From Bacteroidales bacterium UBA1680 (lineage in GTDB: Bacteria; Bacteroidota; Bacteroidia; Bacteroidales; UBA932), in assembly GCA_002320605.1 (NCBI GenBank), contig DCKG01000028.1, forward strand, positions 62,001 through 126,000: DNA of 64,000 bases, given 5' to 3'. Positions 9,497 through 18,256 of this stretch are shown here, one piece after another. Numbering within the stretch: position 1 is the stretch's first letter; every line of letters begins with the position of its first letter. The notes under the pieces were generated by a model. The model did no database searches, was not told the origin of the DNA, and saw only the letters and a list, made by a program, of their open reading frames with translations. The position numbers and the translations under genes are program-made.

Positions 9497-10378
9497 TTAC
9501 CTGAACAGCAGCTCGAAGGTCGTGCGGGATGGGCTGGAGGCGAGTAGAGAGATGGTGCCGCCGTGCCTGTTCATTATCTGGCGGGAGATACTGAGGCCTA
9601 TGCCGCTGCCATTGGATTTCGTGGTGAAGAAAGGCACGAAAATCTGCTCCTGCACGTCGGGCGGAATTGGAGCGCCATCATCTGAGACGCAGACATGGGT
9701 CTCTCCCGAATTGTCGATGTAAGTGCTGATATCCACATGCTTGGAGCCAGCCTGAACGGCATTCTTGATTAGATTTATGACCACTTGGGAAATCTGGCTC
9801 TCGTCAATGTAGAGCATGATGTCCTTCGTCAAGGCCTCGTAAGTGCACTCGGTACCCGCGTCCTTGCATTGCTTGTCGGTCAGCCTGAGGACCTTGTTCA
9901 TGAGGTCGTCCAGCATCACCGCCTTGCGAAGGGGACGAGCGACTCCGCTCAGTTCCCTGTAGGTTTCAACGAATTTGATGAGGTCACGAGACGAGGCCGA
10001 GATGGTCTCCAAACCTTTCTTGACATCCATTTCCTGCTCCTGTGGCGGCAGGTCGGCGTACTTCGACAACGCATCGCTCAGCGAGGCGATTGGCGAGACA
10101 GTGTTCATAATCTCATGGGTGAGGACTCGTATAAGCTTCGTCCACGATTCCTGCTCGTTACGCTGACGCTGACGTTCGAAAATCCAGCGTAACCTGTTAA
10201 GCGAGCGATTCAGCCTGTTGGATTCAGAAAAACGGAAATTCAGCTCGTCATCCTCTATGGCATCCAGCATGAAATCCACTTTCTTCCTGTCATTTCTGCG
10301 AACCACGACAGCAGTTACTACCACGGCCAAGACAACCACGGCAACAGCCACGACTATGATCAGCCAGGCATGCATCAA
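9497..10378 (-). CDS. histidine kinase partner of the sigma54 activator
   Basis: The product has 293 residues. One N-terminal membrane segment (about 5-26) is followed by a short linker rich in charged residues, the phospho-acceptor motif LTHEIMNTVSPI with His88, and an ATPase domain with NLIKNAVQAG, DDGAPI and SGIGLSISRQI. It has no periplasmic sensor domain of any size, so the signal is probably sensed in the membrane or cytoplasm. The start overlaps the stop of the NtrC-type regulator gene by 4 bases (ATGA), a sign of translational coupling, and the two are last in the tolC-hlyD operon. Confidence 0.92.
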   Translation of the reverse strand: MMHAWLIIVVAVAVVVLAVVVTAVVVRRNDRKKVDFMLDAIEDDELNFRFSESNRLNRSLNRLRWIFERQRQRNEQESWTKLIRVLTHEIMNTVSPIASLSDALSKYADLPPQEQEMDVKKGLETISASSRDLIKFVETYRELSGVARPLRKAVMLDDLMNKVLRLTDKQCKDAGTECTYEALTKDIMLYIDESQISQVVINLIKNAVQAGSKHVDISTYIDNSGETHVCVSDDGAPIPPDVQEQIFVPFFTTKSNGSGIGLSISRQIMNRHGGTISLLASSPSRTTFELLFR

Positions 10379-11703
10379 ATATTATATTTGTTAAGCTTCT
10401 TGTAAAGAGTCGGTCTGCTGATGCTTAGAGCCTGGGCCACCTTCGTGAGGTTGCCGCCATACCGCTCCATCGCATCCCTGATGACCTTCTCTTCTGCCTC
10501 TTCCAGAGTTTCAGAAGCAGCAGCGGAAACATGTTCCTTAAGTTCGAAATCCTTTGGCTCCAGCTGCTTCCCTTCAGCGAGAATCACGGCCTTCTCCACG
10601 GCATTGCGCAGCTCCCTGATATTCCCGCTCCATGAATATTCTTTCAGCTCGGCTCCAGTCTCAGCAGAAATGCCTTCTACCGAGCGATGGTATTTTTCAT
10701 TGAATACGGCTATGAAACGCTCAGCAAGCGGGATAATATCTTCCTTGCGCTCTCGAAGCGGCGGAAGTTCGAAATGCACTGTGTTGATGCGGTAATATAA
10801 ATCCTCCCTGAAACGTCCCTCGGCGACGCTTTTTTCAAGATTAGTGTTCGTCGCGCAGATTAGCCTGATGTCGATCGGGATGGCCTTGGAGTCCCCTACC
10901 CTGGTAACGCACCTGTTCTGAAGCACCCGTAAAAGTTTTGCCTGCAGATGCAAAGGAATATTCCCAACCTCATCCAGAAAAAGGGTTCCCCCTTCTGCCT
11001 GCTGGAAAAACCCTACATGGTCTGCGTGCGCATCCGTGAATGCACCCTTCACGTGCCCGAAAAGCTCACTCTCGAAAAGAGTCTCAGGAATAGCCCCAGC
11101 GTCCACTGCTACGAAAGGCCTGTCTTTCCGCAGGCTATTGTCATGCACCTCCCTTGCCAGCAAGTCTTTTCCGGTACCGTTCTCTCCAGTAATCAAAACA
11201 GAAGCATCGGTCGGAGCTATCTTCGCAAGACTGTGACGTATGACTGCCATCTTCTCGCTGTCGCCCCAGTACATCACGGTAGCATCCGGCAGCGGCTCCG
11301 CCTTAGAATTAGCCTTCATCGCCTTGTCCCTAGCCGTAGACAAGGTGGAAATAAGCTTCTCGTTGTCCCAAGGCTTGGTTATGAAGTCAAAAGCCCCTCT
11401 GCGCATTCCTTCTACGGCAAGAGCTATGTCGGCGTATGCCGTGAAAAGGACGACCTCTGTTCGGGGAGATATCTGCTTAATCTCCTTGGTCCAATACAGC
11501 CCCTCGTTGCCATTATTGGTGCTGGAATTAAAGTTCATGTCCAGCAGCACGACATCAGGACGGAAGTTTTCAAGCATTGAAACCAAAGTGGCCGGAGAAG
11601 GAATAAGCTCAACGCCAGCAAAATAAGGGGGCAGGAGCAGCTCCAAAGCCGCCCTTATCCCCTTGTTGTCATCGACTACCAGTATGCGCCCTTTCTTCAT
11701 CAT
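10375..11703 (-). CDS. NtrC-type sigma54-dependent response regulator
   Basis: The 442-residue protein has a receiver domain with Asp55 (VVLLDMNFNS), an AAA+ domain with Walker A GENGTGKD, the sigma54-contacting loop GAFTDA (GAFTGA in E. coli NtrC), Walker B GGTLFLDEVG and an R-finger region, and a Fis-type helix-turn-helix at the C terminus (LTKVAQALSISRPTLYKKL). The start is ATG at 11703 or 11700. It should activate the sigma54-like promoters at 2387, 4897 and 14478 by binding the paired palindromes; the operon it belongs to carries one of these, so it is likely autoregulated. Confidence 0.94.
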   Translation of the reverse strand: MMKKGRILVVDDNKGIRAALELLLPPYFAGVELIPSPATLVSMLENFRPDVVLLDMNFNSSTNNGNEGLYWTKEIKQISPRTEVVLFTAYADIALAVEGMRRGAFDFITKPWDNEKLISTLSTARDKAMKANSKAEPLPDATVMYWGDSEKMAVIRHSLAKIAPTDASVLITGENGTGKDLLAREVHDNSLRKDRPFVAVDAGAIPETLFESELFGHVKGAFTDAHADHVGFFQQAEGGTLFLDEVGNIPLHLQAKLLRVLQNRCVTRVGDSKAIPIDIRLICATNTNLEKSVAEGRFREDLYYRINTVHFELPPLRERKEDIIPLAERFIAVFNEKYHRSVEGISAETGAELKEYSWSGNIRELRNAVEKAVILAEGKQLEPKDFELKEHVSAAASETLEEAEEKVIRDAMERYGGNLTKVAQALSISRPTLYKKLNKYNI

Positions 11704-11722
11704 GAGCAAATATAATTATTTA

Positions 11723-12979
11723 TCAGAATACTAGGACATCGCTTTCCCCGAAATTGTCGTATGAAGAGGTAATTACCTTCTCCCCTGGCTCAAGACCTTC
11801 CAGCACCTCATAATATTGAGGGTTCTGCCTGCCTATACGAATATTCCTTTTCACAGCCTTGCTTCCATCTTTTGTCAGAACATAGATCCATTTGCCGCCG
11901 GTTTTCTGATAGAAGGCGCCACGAGGGATGAGGATGGCTGATTCTGGCTGGCCAAGCTGAAGATTCAAGTAATATGTCTGGCCGGTGCGTATGTTCTCTG
12001 GCTGCGTTTCCGTAAACTTGAAGTCTGCCTGGAACTTACCATCCCTCACTTCTGGGTAAACTTTACGTACCTGAGCGGAGAATTTCTCGCCCTGCCTCTC
12101 GAATTCTGCCTCCAGCCCAGGGACTACCCTGTCAATGTAGTGTTCGTCAATCTGAGCTTCAATCTTATAGCTTCCCACAGAATTGATCTGACCAATTCTA
12201 GTGCCTGCAGGAATAGATTGCCCTAATACCGCATCTAGCAGGCCAAGCTCGCCGTCGATCGGAGACTTTATCGTCAGGTTCGCTTTCCTCCCGCGAATCA
12301 GTGCCATATTCTGCCGCATATTGCTTAAATTGTCTTGCATCTGAGCGATTTCAACACTCCTGTAGAGACTGTCCTGAACGGCACGGTCCAGCACCAGCTT
12401 GTATTTCTTCTGCGAAAGCTCGTAGTCCTCCTTCGCTTTGAGATATTCCTCCTTAGCGATTAGTTTATCTGCATAAAGAGCCTTTTGCTGCTCGTAAGCC
12501 CTCTTGTTGCGCTGAACCTCGATTTCAAGGGTAGCTTCATCCTGCCGCAAAGAAAGTTTCTGCTGTTCCATCTGAATCATGGTGTTTCGCAGAATATTCT
12601 CTTTCTCTGCCAGTTCGGCCTCTGAATTCAGTATCTGAAGGTCAAGGTCATCGTTACTAAGCTCGAGGATAGGATCCCCAGCCTTCACCATAGCTCCTTC
12701 CTCAAGGATTATCTTCTCTACCGTGCCGCCCTCGCGAGGACTCAGCTGAATGGTGACCATAGGCTGCACCTGCCCGCTCACGCGAATATAGTCATTGAAC
12801 TCGCCGCTCTTGACATCCCCGATGGTGAGGGTGTCCTTGTCTGCTCTGAAGGTTTTCCTGCTAGGGGAGGCAATGAGATAAATTATGAATATGAGGACGA
12901 TTGCTCCTATCCAGAAAGGGAGCGCCTTGCGAGTGAACGCCAATCGCCAGCCTTTTTTCTTTTCAATTATTGTATCCAT
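11723..12979 (-). CDS. HlyD/MacA-type periplasmic adaptor
   Basis: The 418-residue product has one N-terminal membrane segment (about 18-38), a lipoyl/barrel-sandwich half (IQLSPREGGTVEKIILEEG), a long coiled-coil hairpin (about residues 110-220), the second half (LTIKSPIDGELGLLDAVLG) and beta-barrel domains at the C terminus. Such adaptors join an inner-membrane ABC transporter to a TolC channel. It sits between the TolC gene upstream and the sigma54 regulator downstream. Together with the two FtsX-type permeases and the ATPase under the same putative enhancer, this makes a MacAB-TolC-like exporter. Confidence 0.93.
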   Translation of the reverse strand: MDTIIEKKKGWRLAFTRKALPFWIGAIVLIFIIYLIASPSRKTFRADKDTLTIGDVKSGEFNDYIRVSGQVQPMVTIQLSPREGGTVEKIILEEGAMVKAGDPILELSNDDLDLQILNSEAELAEKENILRNTMIQMEQQKLSLRQDEATLEIEVQRNKRAYEQQKALYADKLIAKEEYLKAKEDYELSQKKYKLVLDRAVQDSLYRSVEIAQMQDNLSNMRQNMALIRGRKANLTIKSPIDGELGLLDAVLGQSIPAGTRIGQINSVGSYKIEAQIDEHYIDRVVPGLEAEFERQGEKFSAQVRKVYPEVRDGKFQADFKFTETQPENIRTGQTYYLNLQLGQPESAILIPRGAFYQKTGGKWIYVLTKDGSKAVKRNIRIGRQNPQYYEVLEGLEPGEKVITSSYDNFGESDVLVF

Positions 12980-13038
12980 ATTCCTTTAATATTTCATGTT
13001 CAACATATACTTGATATAATATTCATTAATATATTATA

Positions 13039-14445
13039 TTAAAATTGATTAATATATTCCTCTCCCCCATAGTACCTAACCACGCTCTGCTTTATGAGAT
13101 ATTTGTAGAGGCTGTTGTATTTGTCCGCTTTAGCTTTCAGGTAATTGTCGGTCGCCGTCCTATATTCGATTGGCGAGATCAGCCCTTGCTCCAGCTTTCG
13201 GCTGTTGAGCTTGTAGGCTTCATCCTGCACTTCCTCTTTCCTGCTGGCCTGTTGCCATGCCGCCAACGCATCGTCGCTATCCTGAAAGGCCTTTCTCACC
13301 TCGGCATCGACATCGTGCCGCTTCTGGTCATACTCAGCCGAAGCTGTTGCCACGGCGTGCTTTTTCCTTGCAATAGTCGAATATTTCGAAAGCCTATTAA
13401 AGATTGGCAGAGTCAGGCTCAGCTGGACGTATTCTCCTGCATTATTCTTAAACTGGCTGCGGAAAGGATCAGTCGAAGAGCCTTTGTAAGAGTAATATCT
13501 TGTGTCCCAACCAGCGTAAAGAGAAAGCTTCGGCATCAGCTGCCATTTGGCTGTGTTAAGTGCTCTCTCGGCATTCCGAAGCTTCCATCCCGCTATCTGC
13601 ACTCCTGGGTTGTTGCTCAGTGCATAGTCCGCCACGGAATTGACATCACCGGATGGCAAAGAGTTTCCTGCATCCTCGATGTCTGTCACAATGTTCAGGG
13701 CAGAGTCAAGAGGCCAGTACATCAGATCCCTCAGATTCAGCAGCTGCGTATTCAGCTGGCTCCTATTGTTCACAAGGTCATATTCCCTGTCAGCTAAGTC
13801 GGCCTCCATCTGAACCACGTCCGCATGCCCTTTCTGGCCGAGTTCTTCCTGACGCTTAGCAAGCTTCAGGGAACTCTTAGCAGTCTGAACCTGTTCTTCG
13901 AATAATTTCTGCAATTTGGTGAAATACACCACATTGTAGTATGATTCCATGACTGATAGGCAGATGTCTGCCTCGACCTGTTTCTCCTGAGTCACACCCA
14001 TTTGCAGGGCAGTCTTGGAAATCTTGATGTTGTTGACTGCCTGGAAACCATTGAAGAGGTCGAAGCCGGCCTGGACCTGATAGCCGTTGTAGAAAGACGT
14101 CGTGTTGAAGTAGGTGTTGGTCTGAGGGTCGATTGACCTACCGAAGTTGTAGTAGGCATAGGTCTGAGAGGTGATTTGCGGAGTGAAAGCCATGAGTATC
14201 GCATCTCGCCTGTCGATTCTCGCATCCCCGTTCGCAGCCTGCTGAATCCTCATCTTAGTTGAATTGGAAATGGCGTAAGCCATGCAATCCTTCAGCGTCA
14301 TTTTCGGCTCAGCATCCACCGTCTGCACCGTGTCCACCACCATTGATGCAGCAGCTAACGTCTGCGTCGTACCAGCTACCTGCTGCGCCGCCACCATTGA
14401 CGCCGCAGCTAAAAATGAAATTAACATTATGAAAACCTTTTGCAT
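13039..14445 (-). CDS. TolC-family outer-membrane efflux channel
   Basis: The 468-residue product has a signal peptide (starting MQKVFIMLISFLAAASMVAAQ) and two repeated outer-membrane efflux-protein halves, seen as long heptad-rich helices around short strands. An in-frame extension to 14490 is open, but the start at 14445 gives a clean signal peptide. First gene of the tolC-hlyD-regulator-kinase operon; the sigma54-like box lies at 14478-14494 and the palindrome pair at 14551-14587. The mobile element begins only about 150 bp beyond the enhancer. Confidence 0.92.
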   Translation of the reverse strand: MQKVFIMLISFLAAASMVAAQQVAGTTQTLAAASMVVDTVQTVDAEPKMTLKDCMAYAISNSTKMRIQQAANGDARIDRRDAILMAFTPQITSQTYAYYNFGRSIDPQTNTYFNTTSFYNGYQVQAGFDLFNGFQAVNNIKISKTALQMGVTQEKQVEADICLSVMESYYNVVYFTKLQKLFEEQVQTAKSSLKLAKRQEELGQKGHADVVQMEADLADREYDLVNNRSQLNTQLLNLRDLMYWPLDSALNIVTDIEDAGNSLPSGDVNSVADYALSNNPGVQIAGWKLRNAERALNTAKWQLMPKLSLYAGWDTRYYSYKGSSTDPFRSQFKNNAGEYVQLSLTLPIFNRLSKYSTIARKKHAVATASAEYDQKRHDVDAEVRKAFQDSDDALAAWQQASRKEEVQDEAYKLNSRKLEQGLISPIEYRTATDNYLKAKADKYNSLYKYLIKQSVVRYYGGEEYINQF

Positions 14446-14477
14446 ATTCAAATCCGTTATCATTGCGACAACAGAAT

Positions 14478-14494
14478 TGACACTAGTCATGCCA
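14478..14494 (-). promoter_or_regulatory. sigma54-like -24/-12 promoter of the tolC operon
   Basis: The minus strand reads TGGCATGACTAGTGTCA: GG-N10-GT as in the other two copies, though the -12 half is the weakest of the three. It is 57 bp from the palindromes at 14551-14587. If the start codon is at 14490 instead of 14445 the box would overlap it, which supports 14445. Confidence 0.5.
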
Positions 14495-14550
14495 CCAAAG
14501 GCAACATATTTATTTACAACAAATTATCCATTCGGTAGCCACTTCCGACC

Positions 14551-14587
14551 GTAAAATTTCTTTACAAAAACCGTAAAATTTCTTTAC
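14551..14587. promoter_or_regulatory. paired GTAAA-N5-TTTAC palindromes upstream of tolC
   Basis: The identical palindrome GTAAAATTTCTTTAC occurs at 14551-14565 and 14573-14587, again 22 bp apart. This is the third copy of the paired site in the cluster. Confidence 0.72.
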
Positions 14588-15252
14588 ACTCAGCCAAATT
14601 TTGTCAAAATATTCTTACTTTTAGAAAAAATCTATCATTTAGATTCAAATGATTGGCATTCAATAGCCTAATGAGTTATGAAATGCAGTAGGTAATGATT
14701 TGGCGACCTATCTTCCGCGATGATATACAACGCTTTGCATAACTCGAATAACCTGCTGCAAAGATAAGGGTATATCGTGAGAAAAAAGAATTTTCTCCGA
14801 ATTATTTTCGTAAAGCCGTCCGTTGGGGCGGCTTTTTGTTTTCCATGCATTCTATTCTTATGATAAAATGCTGTCCTTAAAGACTGTGTTTTTTGTTTTC
14901 GCCCAGCTTCTCTCTCTGCACATCCTCCACTTATGCCGGTGTATCATGTCGGGATCGGTTGTTCGTTGTCTGTGGCAAAGGTAGTTCCGGGCTTCTACGG
15001 ACAAAAAAGTTCGGGGCGGCAAGCCGTTTAGACGACAATCTCCACACTTCCATTTCATTACAGGTAGTATTCTCGCCGTAAAACCTTGTTTGTCCTAAGC
15101 CCTACCTTTTTACGCCACTGAAACGAAAACGACCGACCCGACGGAAAGACGCATAAAAAAAATGTCGGATATGCAAGAAGCAGGGAAAAAGAAAAGTTGA
15201 AACTCAACTCCCTCACCTCTGGAATCCGCATAAATCAAAAAAATCAGACAAG
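14588..15252. other. non-coding left junction of the mobile element
   Basis: About 665 bp without a credible gene: short frames here have no start context or family character. The chromosome-element junction should lie in this stretch. It contains CTTTGCA at 14733-14739, which recurs in the same orientation at 62869-62875, a hairpin with a T run at 14815-14837, and on the minus strand a TACCTTTG box at about 14976-14983. Confidence 0.5.
14815..14837 (+). terminator. GC-rich hairpin with T run near the left end
   Basis: GCCGTCC (14815-14821) pairs with GGGCGGC (14826-14832), with one G-T wobble, and is followed by five T. It looks like a rho-independent terminator on the + strand, although no + strand gene lies immediately upstream; it may insulate the element from outside transcription. 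Confidence 0.45.
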
Positions 15253-15462
15253 ATGAAACTGAGATACAAAATATCAACTTGGGTGGTACTGGCACTCGTA
15301 GGCTCTCTCCTTTGTGGCGGAAGCGTCTGGCTTTGGCTGGCAGGGATATGTGCAGGAAAACTCCTCATTCGGCTACTCCTTACCATCGCTTTGGCAATCG
15401 CAGTGTACATCTTGGCTTATGCTCTCATCATCGGGGCAATACTTTGGGTACTCATTTCTTAA
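15253..15462 (+). CDS. small membrane protein
   Basis: A 69-residue protein, almost entirely hydrophobic, with two predicted membrane segments (about 10-33 and 38-66). It is first in a run of closely spaced + strand genes ending at 18487, with 12 bp to the next gene. Its first hydrophobic stretch is not followed by a cleavage site. No family recognised; small membrane proteins are frequent at the ends of this ICE class. Confidence 0.55.
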   Translation: MKLRYKISTWVVLALVGSLLCGGSVWLWLAGICAGKLLIRLLLTIALAIAVYILAYALIIGAILWVLIS

Positions 15463-15474
15463 ATACGCTCATAT

Positions 15475-15693
15475 ATGAAAAGAAGAAGCAAGACAATCGC
15501 ACAGCAATGCAGATACTACGAGGTGGACAACATCTTCGAGTATATGGTATCGGTTTACCTCAACGGAAATATCTCCGCCTTTGGGGAATTATTCAAGGAA
15601 CTCAATCGGAAGGACAGAAAGGAATTTATCTCCTATCTCTTTTCAGAGGTCGAACCCATTCATATCCAAGAAATCATTTTAGCAACCATCTAA
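15475..15693 (+). CDS. small hypothetical protein
   Basis: A 72-residue soluble protein with a basic N terminus and mostly helical, acidic remainder. It lies 12 bp after the small membrane protein and 12 bp before the PcfK-like gene, so it is clearly part of the same operon. Its wording (frames such as VSVYLNGNISAFGELFKELNR) resembles the beginning of the downstream PcfK-like protein (IQCYLENRASYDELFAECFR), suggesting an old duplication. Function unknown. Confidence 0.6.
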   Translation: MKRRSKTIAQQCRYYEVDNIFEYMVSVYLNGNISAFGELFKELNRKDRKEFISYLFSEVEPIHIQEIILATI

Positions 15694-15705
15694 CCATATC
15701 AAACA

Positions 15706-16125
15706 ATGAAAGGTACAGAGCATTTCAAGAGCGTAATCCAATGTTATTTGGAGAACCGAGCATCATACGATGAACTCTTTGCGGAATGTTTCCGTAAGGA
15801 AAACAAGAACATAGACGAGTGTGTAACCTATATTCTCAGCGAGGTACAGAAAAGCGGTTGTTCGGGATTTTCGGACGATGAAATCTATTCTATGGCAGTG
15901 CATTATTATGACGAGGACGACATAGAGGTCGGCAAGCCCAACTCCTGCAAAGTGGTGGTGAACCATACCATCGAACTCACGGAAGAGGAGAAAGCGGAAG
16001 CCAGACAGAGAGCCGTAGAGCAGTACCAGCGTGAGGAACTCTCCAAAATAAAAAGCCGTAACGCAAAACCGAAGAAAGCGGAGACAACGGAAATCGTATC
16101 ACAACCCTCATTATTCGAGTTTTAA
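15706..16125 (+). CDS. PcfK-like protein
   Basis: The 139-residue acidic protein matches what I know of the PcfK-like family: N-terminal MKGTEHFKSVIQCYLENRA, a central acidic region and the C-terminal motif SQPSLFEF, which resembles clamp- or DnaN-binding tails of plasmid proteins. PcfK/PcfJ pairs occur on many conjugative elements; the precise role is not established. The PcfJ-like gene follows after ArdA. The C-terminal QPSLF could bind the replication sliding clamp (inference). Confidence 0.75.
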   Translation: MKGTEHFKSVIQCYLENRASYDELFAECFRKENKNIDECVTYILSEVQKSGCSGFSDDEIYSMAVHYYDEDDIEVGKPNSCKVVVNHTIELTEEEKAEARQRAVEQYQREELSKIKSRNAKPKKAETTEIVSQPSLFEF

Positions 16126-16147
16126 TCCCTTAAACAACGAAAGGAAA

Positions 16148-16678
16148 ATGGAAACAATGGATTTAAGAGAAGCACGCATCTATGTAGGCACTTATGCCAA
16201 GTACAACAACGGCTCATTGCAGGGCGAATGGGTGGAACTTTCGGACTTCTACGATTTGGACGGCTTTATGGAGCGTTGTGCCGAGATACACGAGGATGAG
16301 GAAGAACCCGAATATATGTTCCAATCGTGGGAGGAAATCCCCGATGGTCTGATAGACGAGGGGCATTTGCAGGACAACTTCTTTGAACTTCGGGACGAGT
16401 TGGACAGACTGAACGACAAGGAGAAAGAAGCCTTTTGGGTGTGGGCGGACGGCAACAACATCCAACTCACACAAGACGCATACAGCCTTGTAAAGGCTTT
16501 CCAATCCGCCTATATGGGCAGTTATGCAAGCAGGGAGGATTTTGCGGAGGAACTTGTGAAAATGGAGAATGATTTATCCGATTTTGCACTGAGTTACTTC
16601 GACTTCTCCAAATATGCCGATGACCTTTTCGACACGGACTTTTGGTATAAGGACGGCTATGTATTTCGCAACGAATAA
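16148..16678 (+). CDS. ardA: antirestriction protein ArdA
   Basis: The 176-residue protein is strongly acidic and starts MDLREARIYVGTYAKYNNGSL, the beginning typical of ArdA, followed by the elongated acidic repeats (for example DEEEPEYMFQSWEEIP and the C-terminal YFDFSKYADDLF region). ArdA mimics B-form DNA and blocks type I restriction enzymes, protecting the element when it enters a new host as single-stranded DNA. It lies 22 bp after the PcfK-like gene and 17 bp before the PcfJ-like gene in the leading-region operon. Which of the two ATG near 16148 is used is open (the second is at 16157). Confidence 0.9.
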   Translation: METMDLREARIYVGTYAKYNNGSLQGEWVELSDFYDLDGFMERCAEIHEDEEEPEYMFQSWEEIPDGLIDEGHLQDNFFELRDELDRLNDKEKEAFWVWADGNNIQLTQDAYSLVKAFQSAYMGSYASREDFAEELVKMENDLSDFALSYFDFSKYADDLFDTDFWYKDGYVFRNE

Positions 16679-16695
16679 AACAAGGAGGACAGATT

Positions 16696-17970
16696 ATGAA
16701 ACCGAGAAACAAGTTTGAAAAGGCAGTACTTGCCGAGAGCAAGAACTTACGACCGATAACCAAGACACAGAGCAAATGGGCATTCCGTGAATGTATAGAC
16801 CATTTCGCCTACCGACTGCCAAAAGGTCGTACAACGTGTATGGATTGTGGGCATAGTTGGACAATGGAAAAGCCAACGGACACTTGCACCTGCCCTCATT
16901 GCAGAGCAAGATTGCAGGTCAAGGAAACCTTTGAACGCAAGATAAGGCAGAAGCAGTATTTTACCATTCTGACCGTTTGTGGAGAATATCAAGTACTAAG
17001 AATGTTTCTCCTTTCTGTGGAAATGGAGAAAGGTTGCAAGGCAATGCCCTATGTTATAGAAATCGGTCAATATTGGTGGAACGCACAAGGACGAAAGACG
17101 ATTATTGCCGTTCAGAGAGTATTGGGCAGATACATCGACACCTTTTCCTATTGCTCGCCTATGGCAGTGAGAAACGATAACGAAGCCTACCGCCATATAT
17201 CGTATTCTCAGATATATCCCAAATTCAAGCCTACGGACACACTCCGCAGGAATGGATTTAAGAATGATTTTCACGACATCGCACCAACTGTTCTCATTCC
17301 TGCCCTATTGTCCGACAGCCGTGTGGAAACTTTGATAAAAGCAGGAAAAACCGAACATCTGAAATACTTTCTTGACAATTCGAGGGCATTTGACGCTTGT
17401 TGGCAATCCTATAAAATAGCAGTCCGCAACGGCTATGAGATAGAGGACATTTCGATTTGGTGCGACTATGTGGATATGCTCCGCAGATTGGGCAAGGACA
17501 TACACAGCCCGAAGTATGTTTGCCCCTCCGACCTATATCGGGAACACGACAGCAGACAAAGTGAACTCCGCAGACAACGGGAACAGGAAGAAAAGGAGAA
17601 GAAACGCCAAAAGGCAATGGAGGACGAGAAGCGTTTCCACGAACTCAAATCCAAGTTCTTCGGTATCCGTTTCACAGACGGCACAATCCAAGTCCACGTT
17701 TTGGAGAGTGTGCAAGAGCATTTGGAGGAAGGAGTGGCAATGCACCATTGTGTGTTCGATAATGCCTACTATCTCAAAGAAAACTCGCTGATACTTTCGG
17801 CAACCATCAAGGGCAGGCGGATAGAAACCATAGAGGTCAATTTGGAGACGCTCAAAGTGGTGCAAAGTCGTGGTGTGTGCAACAAGAATACGGAATACCA
17901 CGACCAAATCGTGAGCCTTGTCAATGCCAACCGCAAACTGATAAGACAGAGAATGAGAGCGACAGCATAA
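16696..17970 (+). CDS. PcfJ-like protein
   Basis: The 424-residue product has an N-terminal zinc-binding motif (CMDCGH ... CTCPHC, about residues 54-74), a central region without clear family marks and a C-terminal domain with EGVAMHHCVFDNAYY, the signature region of PcfJ proteins. A lysine/glutamate-rich coiled coil (about 290-320) links the parts. It is part of the accessory operon of the element. Role unknown; partners of PcfK on conjugative plasmids. Confidence 0.82.
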   Translation: MKPRNKFEKAVLAESKNLRPITKTQSKWAFRECIDHFAYRLPKGRTTCMDCGHSWTMEKPTDTCTCPHCRARLQVKETFERKIRQKQYFTILTVCGEYQVLRMFLLSVEMEKGCKAMPYVIEIGQYWWNAQGRKTIIAVQRVLGRYIDTFSYCSPMAVRNDNEAYRHISYSQIYPKFKPTDTLRRNGFKNDFHDIAPTVLIPALLSDSRVETLIKAGKTEHLKYFLDNSRAFDACWQSYKIAVRNGYEIEDISIWCDYVDMLRRLGKDIHSPKYVCPSDLYREHDSRQSELRRQREQEEKEKKRQKAMEDEKRFHELKSKFFGIRFTDGTIQVHVLESVQEHLEEGVAMHHCVFDNAYYLKENSLILSATIKGRRIETIEVNLETLKVVQSRGVCNKNTEYHDQIVSLVNANRKLIRQRMRATA

Positions 17971-17997
17971 GTAACAATCATCAAAACATCACAGAAT

Positions 17998-18252
17998 ATG
18001 AAAGCAGAAATAGAAAGCATCGTATGCAATTGGGCGGACGAGATACCTCATATTCTTGTAAGGGTAATCAATGCCATTACCTTATCCGCCAACGAGAGGG
18101 AACTGAGGTCAGACGTCAAGCGGATAGCCGAAGAAACGGAACTTGACAAGTTCTTTGCCTATGGTTACGGCACGCATCATTTTTGGCTTACCCACCGCAG
18201 GTTATCGAATGGTGAGCCTATGGAACACAGATTATTAAAGGTTGAATTTTGA
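17998..18252 (+). CDS. small hypothetical protein
   Basis: An 84-residue protein, mildly acidic, with no recognised motif. It follows the PcfJ-like gene by 27 bp and its end lies 4 bp before the next start, so it is in the operon. The text MKAEIESIVCNWADEIPHILVRVINAITLS suggests two helices; nothing more can be said. Confidence 0.6.
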   Translation: MKAEIESIVCNWADEIPHILVRVINAITLSANERELRSDVKRIAEETELDKFFAYGYGTHHFWLTHRRLSNGEPMEHRLLKVEF

Positions 18253-18256
18253 GAAT

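Noticed and set aside
14756..14768. CTGCAAAGATAAG as att repeat with TATCTTTGCAG at 62866
   Set aside because: The two are in opposite orientation, which does not fit tyrosine-recombinase junctions; both are -7-like boxes common in this genome type.
14668..14850. 60-residue minus-strand frame at the left junction
   Set aside because: It runs through a terminator-like hairpin, has no ribosome site or family character and is not close to other genes.
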